This document shows positions 35,545-44,970 of a stretch of DNA of 64,000 nucleotides, piece by piece. This DNA comes from Lachnospiraceae bacterium (lineage in GTDB: Bacteria > Bacillota > Clostridia > Lachnospirales > Lachnospiraceae): positions 62,001 through 126,000 of the forward strand of contig CAJTDL010000010.1 of assembly GCA_910575035.1 (NCBI GenBank), given 5' to 3'. Within the stretch, counting starts at the first letter, position 1. Every line of letters starts with the position of its first letter. Made by a program: the position numbers and the translations under genes. Below the pieces are notes generated by a model that had not been told where the DNA came from, searched no databases, and saw only the letters and a list, made by a program, of their open reading frames with translations.

Positions 35545-36798
35545 ATGGAAAATTTTGCGGTGTCAGTAATTATGCCTTGTTTTAATGCACAGGATTATAT
35601 CAGGGAGACAATGGAATCTATATTTGGGCAGACATTTCAAGATTTTGAGGTAATCTGTATAGATGACGGATCTACAGACGGGACATTAGCAATTTTGGAG
35701 GAAATAGCACAAGGCCATTCAAATATGGCAGTGGTATCAGAGGAAAACCATCATCAGGGATATGCGCGGAATCAGGGGATTGACAGGGCGAAGGGAACCT
35801 ATATTTATTATATGGACAGTGATGATTTGTTGGATGCATCATGCTTTCAGGTTATTTATGGGAAATGTGAAAAAGAGGCTCTGGATCTTCTGTTTTTTGA
35901 GGCAGATTCCTTTTATGAATCGGAGGAGTTAGAAAGGCAGTTCCCAGGATTTAAAAAGTTATACCATCGGAAAAGGCAGTACCCAGATATTTATACAGGG
36001 GAGGAGTTGTATGTGCAGCTTCGTAAAAGTGGGGATATGATTGTTTCGCCTTGTTTGCAAATAGTGCGGCGGGGGTTTTTAGAGGAAACGGGAATCCGTT
36101 TTTCGGAATTGCCATTGATGGAGGATAACCTCTATCTGTTTTGGTGTTTATTGGCGGCGAAGCGGGTGGCTGTGATTTCAGAGAGGCTTTACCAGCGCAG
36201 GGTGCGCGGCGCATCTACTATGACGTCGGCCAGGCAGAAGGAAAAGCAGTATGCACTGGGGGTAACTTTATGTGAGATTTTGAAATTTGCAGCAGGGTGC
36301 AGGCAGAAGGAGGAACTGTATCAAACAATTTTGGAACACGCCAGGGCAATGGTACGCCATTTGAGAGGCCTTTCTATGGAATGGGAGCCAGGGAAATGGG
36401 ATATGATTTCCAAGGAGTGTGGGGACATCCCTTTGGCAGAGGTGATGGAATTATTTTTGTTGTTGGATGATAAGCTGCTGAAGTCCAGGGTAAGGCTGCA
36501 GGAGGCATGGGATGAGAAATCGGAGATGAACCGGAAGCTGCAGGTTACATATGATGAAAAGGCGGAACGGGGGGTGCAGATACAAAATTTAAAAGCACAG
36601 GTTAAAGGACTGAAGGAGCAGATTAAGGAAATGCAGGTCCAGGAACAGGAATGCGAAAAGAAATGGGAGCAGAAATGGGAAAAAAAAGAGGACGAATTGG
36701 CAAAGAATAAGGAAACGCTTGCAAAGGCCAGGGCAGAATTGAAGGAGTTGAAAGGCAGGTTTTTTGTGAGGGTTATCCGGAAGATCCGAAAAGGGTGA
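35545..36798 (+). CDS. Family 2 glycosyltransferase with coiled-coil tail
   Basis: 417 residues; ATG 35545 follows AAAGGAGG. GT-A fold start VSVIMPCFNAQDYIRETMESIFGQ, nucleotide part DFEVICIDDGSTDGT, the metal-binding DxD in YYMDSDDLLD, and an acceptor-side region with LMEDNLYLFWCLLAAKRV. From about 300 the protein becomes a long charged coiled coil (KAQVKGLKEQIKEMQVQEQE...KNKETLAKARAELKEL) ending in a basic tail RVIRKIRKG. Such tails are common in glycosyltransferases of cell-surface glycan loci. The acceptor is unknown. It directly precedes the Ter-type genes. Confidence 0.92.
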   Translation: MENFAVSVIMPCFNAQDYIRETMESIFGQTFQDFEVICIDDGSTDGTLAILEEIAQGHSNMAVVSEENHHQGYARNQGIDRAKGTYIYYMDSDDLLDASCFQVIYGKCEKEALDLLFFEADSFYESEELERQFPGFKKLYHRKRQYPDIYTGEELYVQLRKSGDMIVSPCLQIVRRGFLEETGIRFSELPLMEDNLYLFWCLLAAKRVAVISERLYQRRVRGASTMTSARQKEKQYALGVTLCEILKFAAGCRQKEELYQTILEHARAMVRHLRGLSMEWEPGKWDMISKECGDIPLAEVMELFLLLDDKLLKSRVRLQEAWDEKSEMNRKLQVTYDEKAERGVQIQNLKAQVKGLKEQIKEMQVQEQECEKKWEQKWEKKEDELAKNKETLAKARAELKELKGRFFVRVIRKIRKG

Positions 36799-36876
36799 AA
36801 GGTTTTTCTGATATGGGGAAGGAAAACGATTTTCTGAATATAGATGTGTTGGAACAATAGCAATTTGGAGGTAAGA

Positions 36877-38091
36877 GTGTTGTGCACAGAAAATATAGTT
36901 GCGGTTGCAAAAAGGGAAAATAATACAAAAAGGGCATATCTGGTAGTTAACCGAATTCAGGGGAAGCATATACCTGTAACGCCATCAGAAGCTTTTGGGA
37001 TGTTTCAGGCATTGGGGAAAAAGGTAAAGGATTCTTATAAGGGGCAGCCATTGCTACTGGTAGGGTTTGCGGAAACGGCCACTGCTATTGGGGCAGCCAT
37101 TGCGGCAGAGCTGGATGTATATTATATACAGACTACCAGGGAGTGTATTCCAGGGGTGGAGTATCTGTATTTTTCAGAATCCCATAGCCATGCCACAGAG
37201 CAGAAACTGGTGAAGGATGGCCTGGACCAGATTATTGGGAAGGTGAGCCGTATTGTTTTTATAGAAGATGAGGTGACCACAGGGAATACGATTTTAAATA
37301 TTATCCGGCTGATCCGATGTAATTATGGAGAACAGATGGATTTTTCCGTGGCTTCTATCTTGAATGGGATGGATCAAGGGGCGCAGGAAATTTATAAGAA
37401 GGAAAGTATTGAGACGCTGTATTTAGTAAAAACAAACCATAGCGGTTATACGGAAATCGCCAGCCGTTTTGCAGGGGATGGTATTTACCATAAAAAAGAT
37501 GGGACAGTATCTGGACGGAAAAGCAAAGTGATATTCGGACAGGAAGGTAAAATAGTATTTGATCCGTTAAGTGGAGAATATGGGAAAGAGGGAATAAAAG
37601 AAATTAAAATTACAGGCGCCAGGAATGCCAGAAGGCTTGTGAAGGGATCGGATTATCAGGAAAGCTGCCAGCAATTATGGGAGAAAGTGTGGAAATCTGA
37701 TTTATTTGATTGCGGCAGGGCATGGTTTGAGAAGGGGCAGAGTATTTTGGTCTTGGGAACGGAGGAGTTTATGTATCCGCCTTTATATGTGGCGGAGAAG
37801 CTGCAGGCATTGGGCTATCAGGTAAAATGCCATGCTACCACACGGAGCCCGATTGCTGTCAGCATGGAAGATGATTACCCTTTGCATGAGCGTTATGAGC
37901 TGACGAGCCTGTATGACGTAGGCCGCACTACATATATTTATGATTTGGCGGGATATGATCTGGTTTTGGTTATTACGGATGCACCCAGCCAGAATAGGAA
38001 AGGGGATTGTGCAGGGCTTATTTCTCTACAAAAAGCTCTTTGTTCCTGCGGGAACCAGAATATTTATTGTGTCAGGTGGTGTGAAAAATGA
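36877..38091 (+). CDS. Phosphoribosyltransferase_2 - TRSP domain protein (Ter-associated type)
   Basis: 404 residues. GTG 36877 is chosen because GGAGG ends five bases before it; TTG 36880 is also possible. The first domain has the PRTase_2 signature GFAETATAIGAAIAAEL, ECIPGVEYLYFSESHSHATEQKL and the PRPP loop IVFIEDEVTTGNTILNII. The second domain contains ILVLGTEEFMYPPLYVAEKL and the name-giving motif TTRSPI of TRSP. In Ter (tellurite/stress) neighbourhoods this protein is predicted to help build a nucleoside-like metabolite. The stop overlaps the next ATG by four bases (ATGA), showing translational coupling. Confidence 0.85.
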   Translation: MLCTENIVAVAKRENNTKRAYLVVNRIQGKHIPVTPSEAFGMFQALGKKVKDSYKGQPLLLVGFAETATAIGAAIAAELDVYYIQTTRECIPGVEYLYFSESHSHATEQKLVKDGLDQIIGKVSRIVFIEDEVTTGNTILNIIRLIRCNYGEQMDFSVASILNGMDQGAQEIYKKESIETLYLVKTNHSGYTEIASRFAGDGIYHKKDGTVSGRKSKVIFGQEGKIVFDPLSGEYGKEGIKEIKITGARNARRLVKGSDYQESCQQLWEKVWKSDLFDCGRAWFEKGQSILVLGTEEFMYPPLYVAEKLQALGYQVKCHATTRSPIAVSMEDDYPLHERYELTSLYDVGRTTYIYDLAGYDLVLVITDAPSQNRKGDCAGLISLQKALCSCGNQNIYCVRWCEK

Positions 38092-39275
38092 GAAGCTCTT
38101 ATCAGGAAAATGATGTTATTTTTTTGCTGAAGGACATTACAGGGTTGGTGAAGCCACAACCGACAGAGGAGCGGGAAAGGCTGATCCAGGCAGGGAAGCA
38201 TTATTGTGAAATGCTTCCTATAGAATATGTCCCCAGCGAGACATATCGGAAGGCGTACCAGGAAGCATTGGCATATTATGCTGGCTCTACTGCCCAGGCG
38301 ATTGGTGTTTTGGCAGATAAGGTGATTGCAAAAAAGGGCAGCCAAGTTGTCCTGGTGTCTTTAGCCAGGGCAGGCACTCCCATTGGGATTCTTCTAAAAC
38401 GCTATATCAAAAAGAAATACCAGGTAGAGGTGAGCCATTATTCCATTTCAATTATCCGAGGTAGGGGGATTGACCACAATGCTATGAGGTTTCTATTGGA
38501 CAATTATCCGCCAGAGGATCTTCTTTTTGTGGATGGCTGGATTGGAAAAGGGGCAATTTTGGGTGAACTGAAAAAAGAGATTGCAGCTTATCCTGGGGTA
38601 TCTGATGAAATTGCCGTTGCGGCAGACCCTGCCAATGTAACAGAATTGTGCGGTACCCATGAGGATATCCTGATCCCAAGCTCCTGTTTGAACAGTACGG
38701 TATCTGGCCTTGTGAGCCGGACATTTTTGCGGGATGATATTATTGGGAAAAATGATTTCCATGGGGCGGTATATTATGGGGAGCTTGTGGATTCAGATGT
38801 ATCTTATGATTTTATTAAGGCTATTGAGAGGGAATTTCCCGTGGGGCTTGGAGGAGGCTGCCCTGTAGATTCCAAAGAGAATATGGAAGGAATGGATAAT
38901 TCTGTAAATCACAAAGAAAATACGGAAGGAATGGACAATTCTGTAAACTACAAAAAGAATGTAGAAGGAATGGAAAATCAGTGGATAGGGGGGAAGTCAA
39001 GGATAGAAAAGGGGGCAGGAGTTGAAGAAGTGAAAAAAATTGCCCAGGATTTTAGCATTGGGGATTTAAACTTGGTGAAACCAGGAATTGGAGAGGCTAC
39101 CAGGGTATTGCTCCGCCGTGTGCCTTGGAAGGTTTTAATTGCCAGCCAATATAAGGATGACAAGGCTTTGGCACATATTTTGAGGCTTGCCCAGGAAAAA
39201 GGCGTGCCGGTTGAGTATTATCCGTTGTGCCATTACAAAGCTTGTGGGATTATAAAGAAGCTGGCGGATGCATAG
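38088..39275 (+). CDS. StiP - PELOTA domain protein (Ter-associated type)
   Basis: 395 residues; ATG 38088 overlaps the preceding gene and follows AGGTGGTGTG. The StiP domain shows VSLARAGTPIGILLKRYI, SHYSISIIRGRGIDHNAM and LLFVDGWIGKGAILGEL, a phosphoribosyltransferase-like fold once called a cysteine protease. The C-terminal PELOTA domain includes ATRVLLRRVPWKVLIAS and YYPLCHYKACGIIKKL and may bind RNA or nucleotide. Between them is a linker with three 13-residue repeats (EGMDNSVN-type). The family is characteristic of Ter biosynthetic modules. Confidence 0.85.
   Translation: MRSSYQENDVIFLLKDITGLVKPQPTEERERLIQAGKHYCEMLPIEYVPSETYRKAYQEALAYYAGSTAQAIGVLADKVIAKKGSQVVLVSLARAGTPIGILLKRYIKKKYQVEVSHYSISIIRGRGIDHNAMRFLLDNYPPEDLLFVDGWIGKGAILGELKKEIAAYPGVSDEIAVAADPANVTELCGTHEDILIPSSCLNSTVSGLVSRTFLRDDIIGKNDFHGAVYYGELVDSDVSYDFIKAIEREFPVGLGGGCPVDSKENMEGMDNSVNHKENTEGMDNSVNYKKNVEGMENQWIGGKSRIEKGAGVEEVKKIAQDFSIGDLNLVKPGIGEATRVLLRRVPWKVLIASQYKDDKALAHILRLAQEKGVPVEYYPLCHYKACGIIKKLADA
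38886..38981 (+). repeat. 39-bp in-frame tandem repeat between StiP and PELOTA domains
   Basis: Starts GAAGGAATGG at 38886, 38925 and 38964; the first two units encode EGMDNSVN plus five polar residues and the third is partial (EGMENQW). It extends a flexible linker only. Confidence 0.8.
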
Positions 39276-39548
39276 ATTCCATAAGCTGTTATTGGCGCAA
39301 TATTATCTCCCAGGATTCAAAAAAGCTGATTCTCAGGCTCAGAAATTGGGTTATTTAATATTATTTCTGAATCCCTACTTGTGGAATTTTACTGCTTCCT
39401 GTAAAATGAAAATAAGGTTTGCCATGGCTGTTTTTTGTTCCCGTAAGCGGTTACTAAGCAGTTGTGCTGGCGATGGGATATTTAACGGTAGGAAATTGGA
39501 ACGTTATTGATTCTGCCTTATTTAATTTGAGAAAGGAAGGGCTTAAGA

Positions 39549-41777
39549 ATGGCTGGATATATTATAAAGGTAACCCTTGAGGGCACGCGTCCCCCTGTCT
39601 GGAGGAGGCTGGCAATACCTGAAGAGATTTATTTTTCAGACCTGCACCGTATGATACAGGTGGCATTTGGGTGGTATGATGGTCATCTGCATGAATTTTC
39701 ATTTCCAGATGGCGGAATGTGCGTGGCAGATCCAGAGATAAGTGATGAGGATGATATTATACCGGAGGGAGAGGCAATAGTGGATGATTTTCTCCGTTCC
39801 AACCGCTGGATACGCTATACCTATGATTTTGGGGATGACTGGAGCCATAAAATTGTCTTTGAGAAGGAGGATCCTTCCTATGATAAGCGTTATGGGGCTG
39901 TATTGAAGGCAAAGGGGGAGAATTTTCAGGAGGATTCCGGCGGCGTGTGGGGAGGGGCGCAGTGGGATGTGCCTTATGATGTGCAGAAGGTAAACCAGGT
40001 TTTGGCACAGATGGAGTTTCCAAAGCCATCGTTTTCCAAAAATAATATTATTGCAGCTGAGGGGCGGTTTGGCGTTAAAGATACGGAATCTGCTGAAGAT
40101 GATGTGTTATTTTCGGAAAACTGGGGGGATCTGGAAACCATGCTGGATGGAATGGATGAGGAGGATTTGGACCTGGCTTTTCAGATGATGGATCAGCTTT
40201 ATGCCATAGCCAGGAGGGGGATGCAATTTAACAAAAAGAACCCGCTTTCATCTTCTCCTCTGGGAAAAATGTGCGCATCCTGGAATGAATTCTATGCAGA
40301 TAAAGAGTCTTGGACAGAATGGATCAAAGAGGAGGAAGAGGAGAGCCTGCGCGGATGTGATGATATGCTGGAGGATGAAGGGTATTTCATAGAAAAGGCA
40401 GTGACGGACCATTCCTGGCAGGATATTTTATGTAAGGCCAGCCGTGATGAGCTTAGGAATTACTGTGGATATCTCCAGATTCCGTGGAAAAAAAGCTGGA
40501 CAAAGAAAAAAATCGTGGATATCCTTATGCAGTGCTTCCAGGAACATCCAGAATATCTGCTGTATGTGTTGGATGAAGAAATGCTTGCAGCCTTGATGAA
40601 ATTCTGTAAGGCGCCAGAAGGGAACATTTCGGAGCTTGAGGACGGGGGCGGGTGTATTTCCAGGATTATTGCCCTTGGCATGGCAGAAATCTGCATAAAA
40701 GAAACAGAGATATCAGAGATTGCCTTTGTGAAGATTTCCAGGGAGGTGCAGGATTTCCTGCTTAGCATAGGGGAAAAGGACTGGAAGCCAGTATATCAGA
40801 GGCTGAATGATATCAGTGAGAAAATGCGTATACTCTTCCTGGCATATGGGCTGATGGAGGTTGATGAGCTCTATCAGATGTTTTGTGAAGCCTGGGAAAT
40901 GCAGGTGGGACAGGAGGAGTTTTTGCGGATACTCTATTGGCATTGCCGATTCTGTGGGTTTATCCAGTGTGGGAAGGATATGGAGAACGGGAAGGAATAT
41001 GCGGCGTCCATGGAATTGGAGCTTGAGAAAACCCTGTCGGAAAGACAAGGCTATGCTACAGAGTTGGCATATCCGAAATGGAGTGCGGAAGAATTACAGG
41101 AAAAAAGCAGCCCCCTTTTAGAATCATCTCCTAGCTGGGGCTTGTATGGGAAATATTTGATGCAGGTATGCGGGATGGAAGAGGAAATGATGGTAGAATG
41201 GGTGGAGATGACTTATTCAGCAATCCGGTGCGGGGACTCCAGTACGCAGCTGATGGATGGGTTATTTGAGATTTTCCAGCCTTCCAATCTGATGGAATGG
41301 ACAGAGCTTTGGCTTTGCATTATAAAAATATGCATGCAGACAGGGCTTCCCATGCTGAAGGGCTATTCCAGAGAGGAATATGCAGAGCTGACAGGAACGC
41401 CAGCTTATGAATTAGGGCTGTTTGATGGACAGGCTTTGGAAGAGAGGGTTATGGAGAACCATCATCTGTTTGAATTTCCAATGGAAATGCAGTGCCAGAT
41501 ATACTATGCCCAGAAATTAAAAAATGAGGAAGAATTTACTGAAAAAATGAGGGATATCCTGCAAAAGAGCAGGAGCAATCACGAAGTGGCCTTCCTATTG
41601 ATTAATGGGTATATGTCAAGCCAGAAGTTTTCAAAAGCAAAGAACCTGCTGTTGGATCTGAAAATGAGGCTGCCCAAACGGGATGAAAGCGTGGAGGAAG
41701 CGCTGCGGTATTTGAAAGAAATGGAGAAAACATTAAAAGGGGATGGGGAATGGAATCCATTTTTTTGGAGGAACTGA
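39549..41777 (+). CDS. Plasmid pRiA4b ORF-3 family protein with long C-terminal region
   Basis: 742 residues. The N-terminal 170 residues are a PRiA4_ORF3 domain: [50 protein letters not shown] and [13 protein letters not shown]. The following 550 residues are helical, TPR-like in the last part ([32 protein letters not shown]), and otherwise unknown. The frame ends at PFFWRN. Right after a T7 run (41759-41765), another frame continues with [18 protein letters not shown] and a SEC-C zinc knuckle, the normal end of such proteins, so the gene is either frameshifted or read through by slippage. Confidence 0.75.
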   Translation: MAGYIIKVTLEGTRPPVWRRLAIPEEIYFSDLHRMIQVAFGWYDGHLHEFSFPDGGMCVADPEISDEDDIIPEGEAIVDDFLRSNRWIRYTYDFGDDWSHKIVFEKEDPSYDKRYGAVLKAKGENFQEDSGGVWGGAQWDVPYDVQKVNQVLAQMEFPKPSFSKNNIIAAEGRFGVKDTESAEDDVLFSENWGDLETMLDGMDEEDLDLAFQMMDQLYAIARRGMQFNKKNPLSSSPLGKMCASWNEFYADKESWTEWIKEEEEESLRGCDDMLEDEGYFIEKAVTDHSWQDILCKASRDELRNYCGYLQIPWKKSWTKKKIVDILMQCFQEHPEYLLYVLDEEMLAALMKFCKAPEGNISELEDGGGCISRIIALGMAEICIKETEISEIAFVKISREVQDFLLSIGEKDWKPVYQRLNDISEKMRILFLAYGLMEVDELYQMFCEAWEMQVGQEEFLRILYWHCRFCGFIQCGKDMENGKEYAASMELELEKTLSERQGYATELAYPKWSAEELQEKSSPLLESSPSWGLYGKYLMQVCGMEEEMMVEWVEMTYSAIRCGDSSTQLMDGLFEIFQPSNLMEWTELWLCIIKICMQTGLPMLKGYSREEYAELTGTPAYELGLFDGQALEERVMENHHLFEFPMEMQCQIYYAQKLKNEEEFTEKMRDILQKSRSNHEVAFLLINGYMSSQKFSKAKNLLLDLKMRLPKRDESVEEALRYLKEMEKTLKGDGEWNPFFWRN

Positions 41778-41890
41778 AGGGAGAGCCTCAGGTTCCCTAT
41801 CGGAGCAAGAAAGAGATAATTGGGCGGAATGCCCCATGCCCATGCGGAAATGGGAAAAAATATAAGAATTGCTGTGGGAAGAATCTGTAA
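41750..41890 (+). CDS. SEC-C zinc-knuckle segment in the -1 frame
   Basis: 46 codons from a possible ATG 41750 (AAAAGGGG upstream) to TAA 41888. It encodes [20 protein letters not shown], a SEC-C motif like the tail of SecA in this window. It overlaps the pRiA4b gene by 28 bases in the -1 frame. It is more likely the displaced C-terminus of that protein (shift at the T7 run) than an independent gene. Confidence 0.6.
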   Translation: MESIFLEELKGEPQVPYRSKKEIIGRNAPCPCGNGKKYKNCCGKNL

Positions 41891-41944
41891 GACGGATGTA
41901 CGATTCTAAAATGGAGTGAAGCTCCTTCCTATGTGTGGCAGCCA

Positions 41945-41977
41945 AACGCTCCGCGGCTATCTGCGGGGCGTTTTTGG
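41945..41977 (+). terminator. Terminator after the pRiA4b/SEC-C gene
   Basis: AACGCTCCGC pairs with GCGGGGCGTT around GGCTATCT and is followed by a T-run (GTTTTTGGG). Confidence 0.75.
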
Positions 41978-42045
41978 GATTTTCGCTTGTTTTTGGGATG
42001 TTCGTTTGTTTTGAGTTTGCTCTGTTAGTTTTAACAGGCAGGGGC

Positions 42046-43008
42046 TTACGCTTTTAAGCCGTAACCTTCTGCCAAAAGCAGGGTTCGCAATGCCCAGTTG
42101 GAGTGTGTCTTGTATTCGTTCATACGTTCTTTTACTACGCTTCCCGCTACTAGGGAAGGGGAAGCAGTATCCCAGTCCAGGATGGCTTTGGCATCGTTGT
42201 AGTCTTTTAAGGTTACTTTATAGGCTGTGTTGACCAGTGGGATTTGGCGGGGATGGATCACAGTTTTGCCAATAAAGCCGCATAATTTGTCATCTTTTAA
42301 TTCCTCTGCCAACCCAATGTCCCAATTTTCCCCATTGTAATATTCCCAGACAGGGCCGGATACTACATAATCTATGCCAAATACTGTGACAATATCGGAA
42401 AAGATGCTGGATATGGGGCGGATCTTGTGGATGGATTCATCACTGTGGCGGCGGAAGCCAAACACATGGCATAAGTCGTTGCCGCCGACCCGGATGTTCA
42501 GCACATACTGGGACACAGCGTCCAGTTTATTTTTTAAGCCATATAAAATGGAATATCTGTCCTGGAGGCTGACTATGGAGGGGCTTTCCAGAATAGGCAT
42601 CATGTATATGGGAGTGTCCCAGCGGGCGTTGGCTGCCAGGATAGCCTGGATGTAATCATCTGCGTTTTCCAGGGAGAATTTCGGTAATGTAAAGCCTGTA
42701 AGCAGTTCCCGGGAACTGCCCAGGCGATCCAGAAGGGTATGGATCTGCAAGGGATTCCTTACGCGGATAAAGATTTTGGGGAGGTAGAAGGGCTTTTCCT
42801 TCTGGCAGGCGCAGATGGATTGGAGAGAGGTGATTAGGATTTTTTCCGCTTCTTCTACGCAGGTATCCTGTATCGTATCTTCCAGGCAGAGCGCCAGGGA
42901 GAAGTGCTTTCCAAATTTTCCGTTCGTGATAGAATTTACAATTGTAGTGTTGTTGGCAGGGCAGTAGAGCAGTGCGCCAACGGTGTAAGCAAGGGGTAAA
43001 TGATTCAT
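42046..43008 (-). CDS. CitE-like HpcH/HpaI aldolase family lyase (Ter-associated C-C bond lyase)
   Basis: 320 residues. ATG 43008 is chosen: CAGGAGCG lies before it and the protein then begins NHLPLAYTVGALLYCPANN, the usual start. The frame is open for 84 more codons upstream, without homology. TIM-barrel lyase features: SLALCLEDTIQD (metal-binding acidic residues), KIFIRVRNP, MMPILESPSIV, NIRVGGNDLCHVFG, and GKTVIHPRQIP near the end. The family is the C-C_Bond_Lyase group found in Ter biosynthetic modules with PRTase_2, TRSP and StiP, which lie on the opposite strand 3 kb away. Substrate unknown. Confidence 0.85.
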   Translation of the reverse strand: MNHLPLAYTVGALLYCPANNTTIVNSITNGKFGKHFSLALCLEDTIQDTCVEEAEKILITSLQSICACQKEKPFYLPKIFIRVRNPLQIHTLLDRLGSSRELLTGFTLPKFSLENADDYIQAILAANARWDTPIYMMPILESPSIVSLQDRYSILYGLKNKLDAVSQYVLNIRVGGNDLCHVFGFRRHSDESIHKIRPISSIFSDIVTVFGIDYVVSGPVWEYYNGENWDIGLAEELKDDKLCGFIGKTVIHPRQIPLVNTAYKVTLKDYNDAKAILDWDTASPSLVAGSVVKERMNEYKTHSNWALRTLLLAEGYGLKA

Positions 43009-43296
43009 GGTTTTTCGCTCCTGATTGAAATATTCTGAGGTATAGTTTAGCACAAAGGGAGACGGATGAAAAGAGGTTGCGCTGTAAATGGGAAAGAAAA
43101 ATTTTCTGAAAAAGTGCAGTCTGTTTTCTCCCTGGTTAAAGACATTCCCGCTCTGAGCCTGATATTTTATCCTTTGGATCATGCTGTCTATCGGCTTCTG
43201 GCCAAACATCTCCAGGCTGTATTCATTATTTCCTTTAGTGGTAATTAAAATTTCAAGCAATTCCTTTAGCTTGTTGTATCTACCTTATAGGGTATA

Positions 43297-43633
43297 TTAT
43301 AATATATGATATTCTTCGTAAGGTTTATTCCTGTACGCCATGTCCTGTGTAACTTGGATGATATCCTGTGACCGCCCATTTTCCATTAACTTTGTGATCA
43401 GCCTGGAAAGTTTGTCTTCTCTCTGTTCAATGCCTTGCTCAATGCCTTGCTTAACGCCTTCTCTCTTTCTTGTCTTTGCTTCGTATTCCAAGATTTGTCA
43501 GCTTCGCCTTATCCCTTTCATACTCATCAAACCGCCTTTCATGTGAAACGATATAAAAAGGGATGAGCAGCAGGAGGTTTTTCTTAAAAATATCCTCCAG
43601 GGGACTGCAGTCATTCAGCAGGGTATGGAACAC
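43297..43633 (-). pseudogene. Rpn/PD-(D/E)XK nuclease family, frameshifted C-terminal remnant
   Basis: Two overlapping minus-strand frames together give the usual C-terminus of Rpn-type recombination-promoting nucleases: LLLLIPFYIVSHERRFDEYERD in one frame, then YEAKTRKREGVKQGIEQGIEQREDKL and IIQVTQDMAYRNKPYEEY in the next. The shift lies near 43495. The nuclease core upstream is missing. Confidence 0.75.
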
Positions 43634-44160
43634 ATCGCCATAAGGTGTGTTAGTGGTTCATATATTTTACCACACTGTACAAATTTACTCAATCTAAAAA
43701 CACATTGTTCTGGGGAATCTTTTTTCTAGTATAACCCGCGCCAAACATAAGGTTATTTAGCACGGCTTATACTAGGTATCAGTAGTCAAAATTCGGCGTT
43801 AGACGACAGTTCCATAAGTCCAGATAGAAGTGTTAAAGTAATTGAAAATTCCTATGTTTTCGTATATAATTGAAAAAATACCCAATCAGGAAATGGAGAT
43901 TTGAGGGAGATGTTATCAGTATGATTCAATACGCTGATGAGAATGATTTTAGGTTGTTAAGTAAATATGATAAACATATTATCCTGTTAAAAAATTTGGT
44001 ATAGTGAAACCTGGCTGTTAGAGAGCAGATTGCTTGTGAATGTGTACCGAAGCTGTGGAAATGAAATTCCTCTAATCTGTATGAGATACAGGAACACAGG
44101 CAGAGGCCATTCCAAAAACAGAGGAAAAATCCATTGGCAGGAATAGCCAATAGGCACAGA
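43634..44160. other. Decayed intergenic region
   Basis: Contains a hairpin at 43726-43775 (CTAGTATAACCCG / CGGCTTATACTAG with few mismatches and a 20-base loop) that may be a small inverted-repeat element, and a truncated GNAT start at 43921. Otherwise no gene is seen. Confidence 0.45.
43921..44004 (+). pseudogene. GNAT acetyltransferase, N-terminal scrap
   Basis: ATG 43921 after GAGGGAG opens IQYADENDFRLLSKYDKHI, the common beginning of a GNAT family, and stops after 27 codons. The acetyl-CoA binding part is not found downstream. Confidence 0.45.
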
Positions 44161-44164
44161 AAAA

Positions 44165-44193
44165 CCGCCGTTATGGTGTGAACCATACGGCGG
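44165..44193 (-). terminator. Terminator of the MerR-ABC operon
   Basis: On the minus strand CCGCCGTATGGT / ACCATAACGGCGG with a short loop, followed by TTTTTCTG; it is about 60 bases past the permease stop. Confidence 0.85.
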
Positions 44194-44253
44194 CATACAT
44201 TAGAATTCGGAGAATATACATACTTTGTTCTGTTCAAAAGTGTTCCCTCCAAG

Positions 44254-44970
44254 CTATTTCGATTTTTGTTTCTTCAAAAGTATCCCACATAGAATTACCG
44301 CCGCAAAAAAGACAAGGATTAAATACCATAAATTTTCAAGGCATAGGCTATTTTCCAACATCAATCGGTATCCCCAATAGGCAGGAAAAATGCGTCCTAT
44401 CATTTTAAGAAAATCAGGCAGCAAATCAATGGGGAACATTATCCCCGAAAGCATAATGGAGGGCAAAAACACTAACTGCGCAATCATCGTTAATTTCGCC
44501 TGATTTTTTATAATCAGACCTAAAATACTTCCAATGCTTAACGACACAATAGTGTATAGAGCAAGTGCAAAAAAGAAACCCGGAAGCTGTTCTGGCAAAG
44601 TTGCTTCAAATAGTATGGTAGCAAGCAGCATTATCACAACACAGGTAATAATCAAATGGACAAATGCGGAAAGAAACATTATAACAAGGCCTAAATAGAT
44701 AGGCACCCCGTTTGCTTTATAAATTTTTTTAATATCGCTTCCGTAAGTTTCAATCAGCGATGGCGGCAATCCGATAAACGCTCCCATTGAAACGCTCATC
44801 ACACTCATAGACTGTATGAGAGTATTTCTCATTTCAGGCATAACAGAAGTAAAGATACCGCCCATAAGGAGAAAGAAAATAAGAGGAACGATATAGCAAG
44901 TAATTAACAGGGATTTACTTCGTATATCCAATTTGCACTGTAATGCTATACCATATAAAAAACCACTCAT
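44254..44970 (-). CDS. ABC-2 type exporter permease
   Basis: 238 residues with six predicted helices, e.g. SLLITCYIVPLIFFLLMGGIF, MSVMSVSMGAFIGLPPSLIE, FVHLIITCVVIMLLATILF, FFALALYTIVSLSIGSILGLII, FLPSIMLSGIMFPIDLLP and the last YLILVFFAAVILCGILL. The LSGIMFPIDLLPDFL signature is typical of drug or bacteriocin ABC-2 permeases. Its start overlaps the ATPase stop by four bases. Together they form an exporter regulated by the MerR protein. Confidence 0.9.
   Translation of the reverse strand: MSGFLYGIALQCKLDIRSKSLLITCYIVPLIFFLLMGGIFTSVMPEMRNTLIQSMSVMSVSMGAFIGLPPSLIETYGSDIKKIYKANGVPIYLGLVIMFLSAFVHLIITCVVIMLLATILFEATLPEQLPGFFFALALYTIVSLSIGSILGLIIKNQAKLTMIAQLVFLPSIMLSGIMFPIDLLPDFLKMIGRIFPAYWGYRLMLENSLCLENLWYLILVFFAAVILCGILLKKQKSK

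Noticed and set aside
39268-39510. An 80-codon frame after the StiP-PELOTA gene
   Set aside because: No ribosome site, no recognisable domain and overlap with the preceding stop; treated as intergenic.
43009-43260. An 84-codon N-terminal extension of the CitE-like lyase
   Set aside because: A good ribosome site and the typical family start are at 43008; the extension has no homology and no ribosome site.
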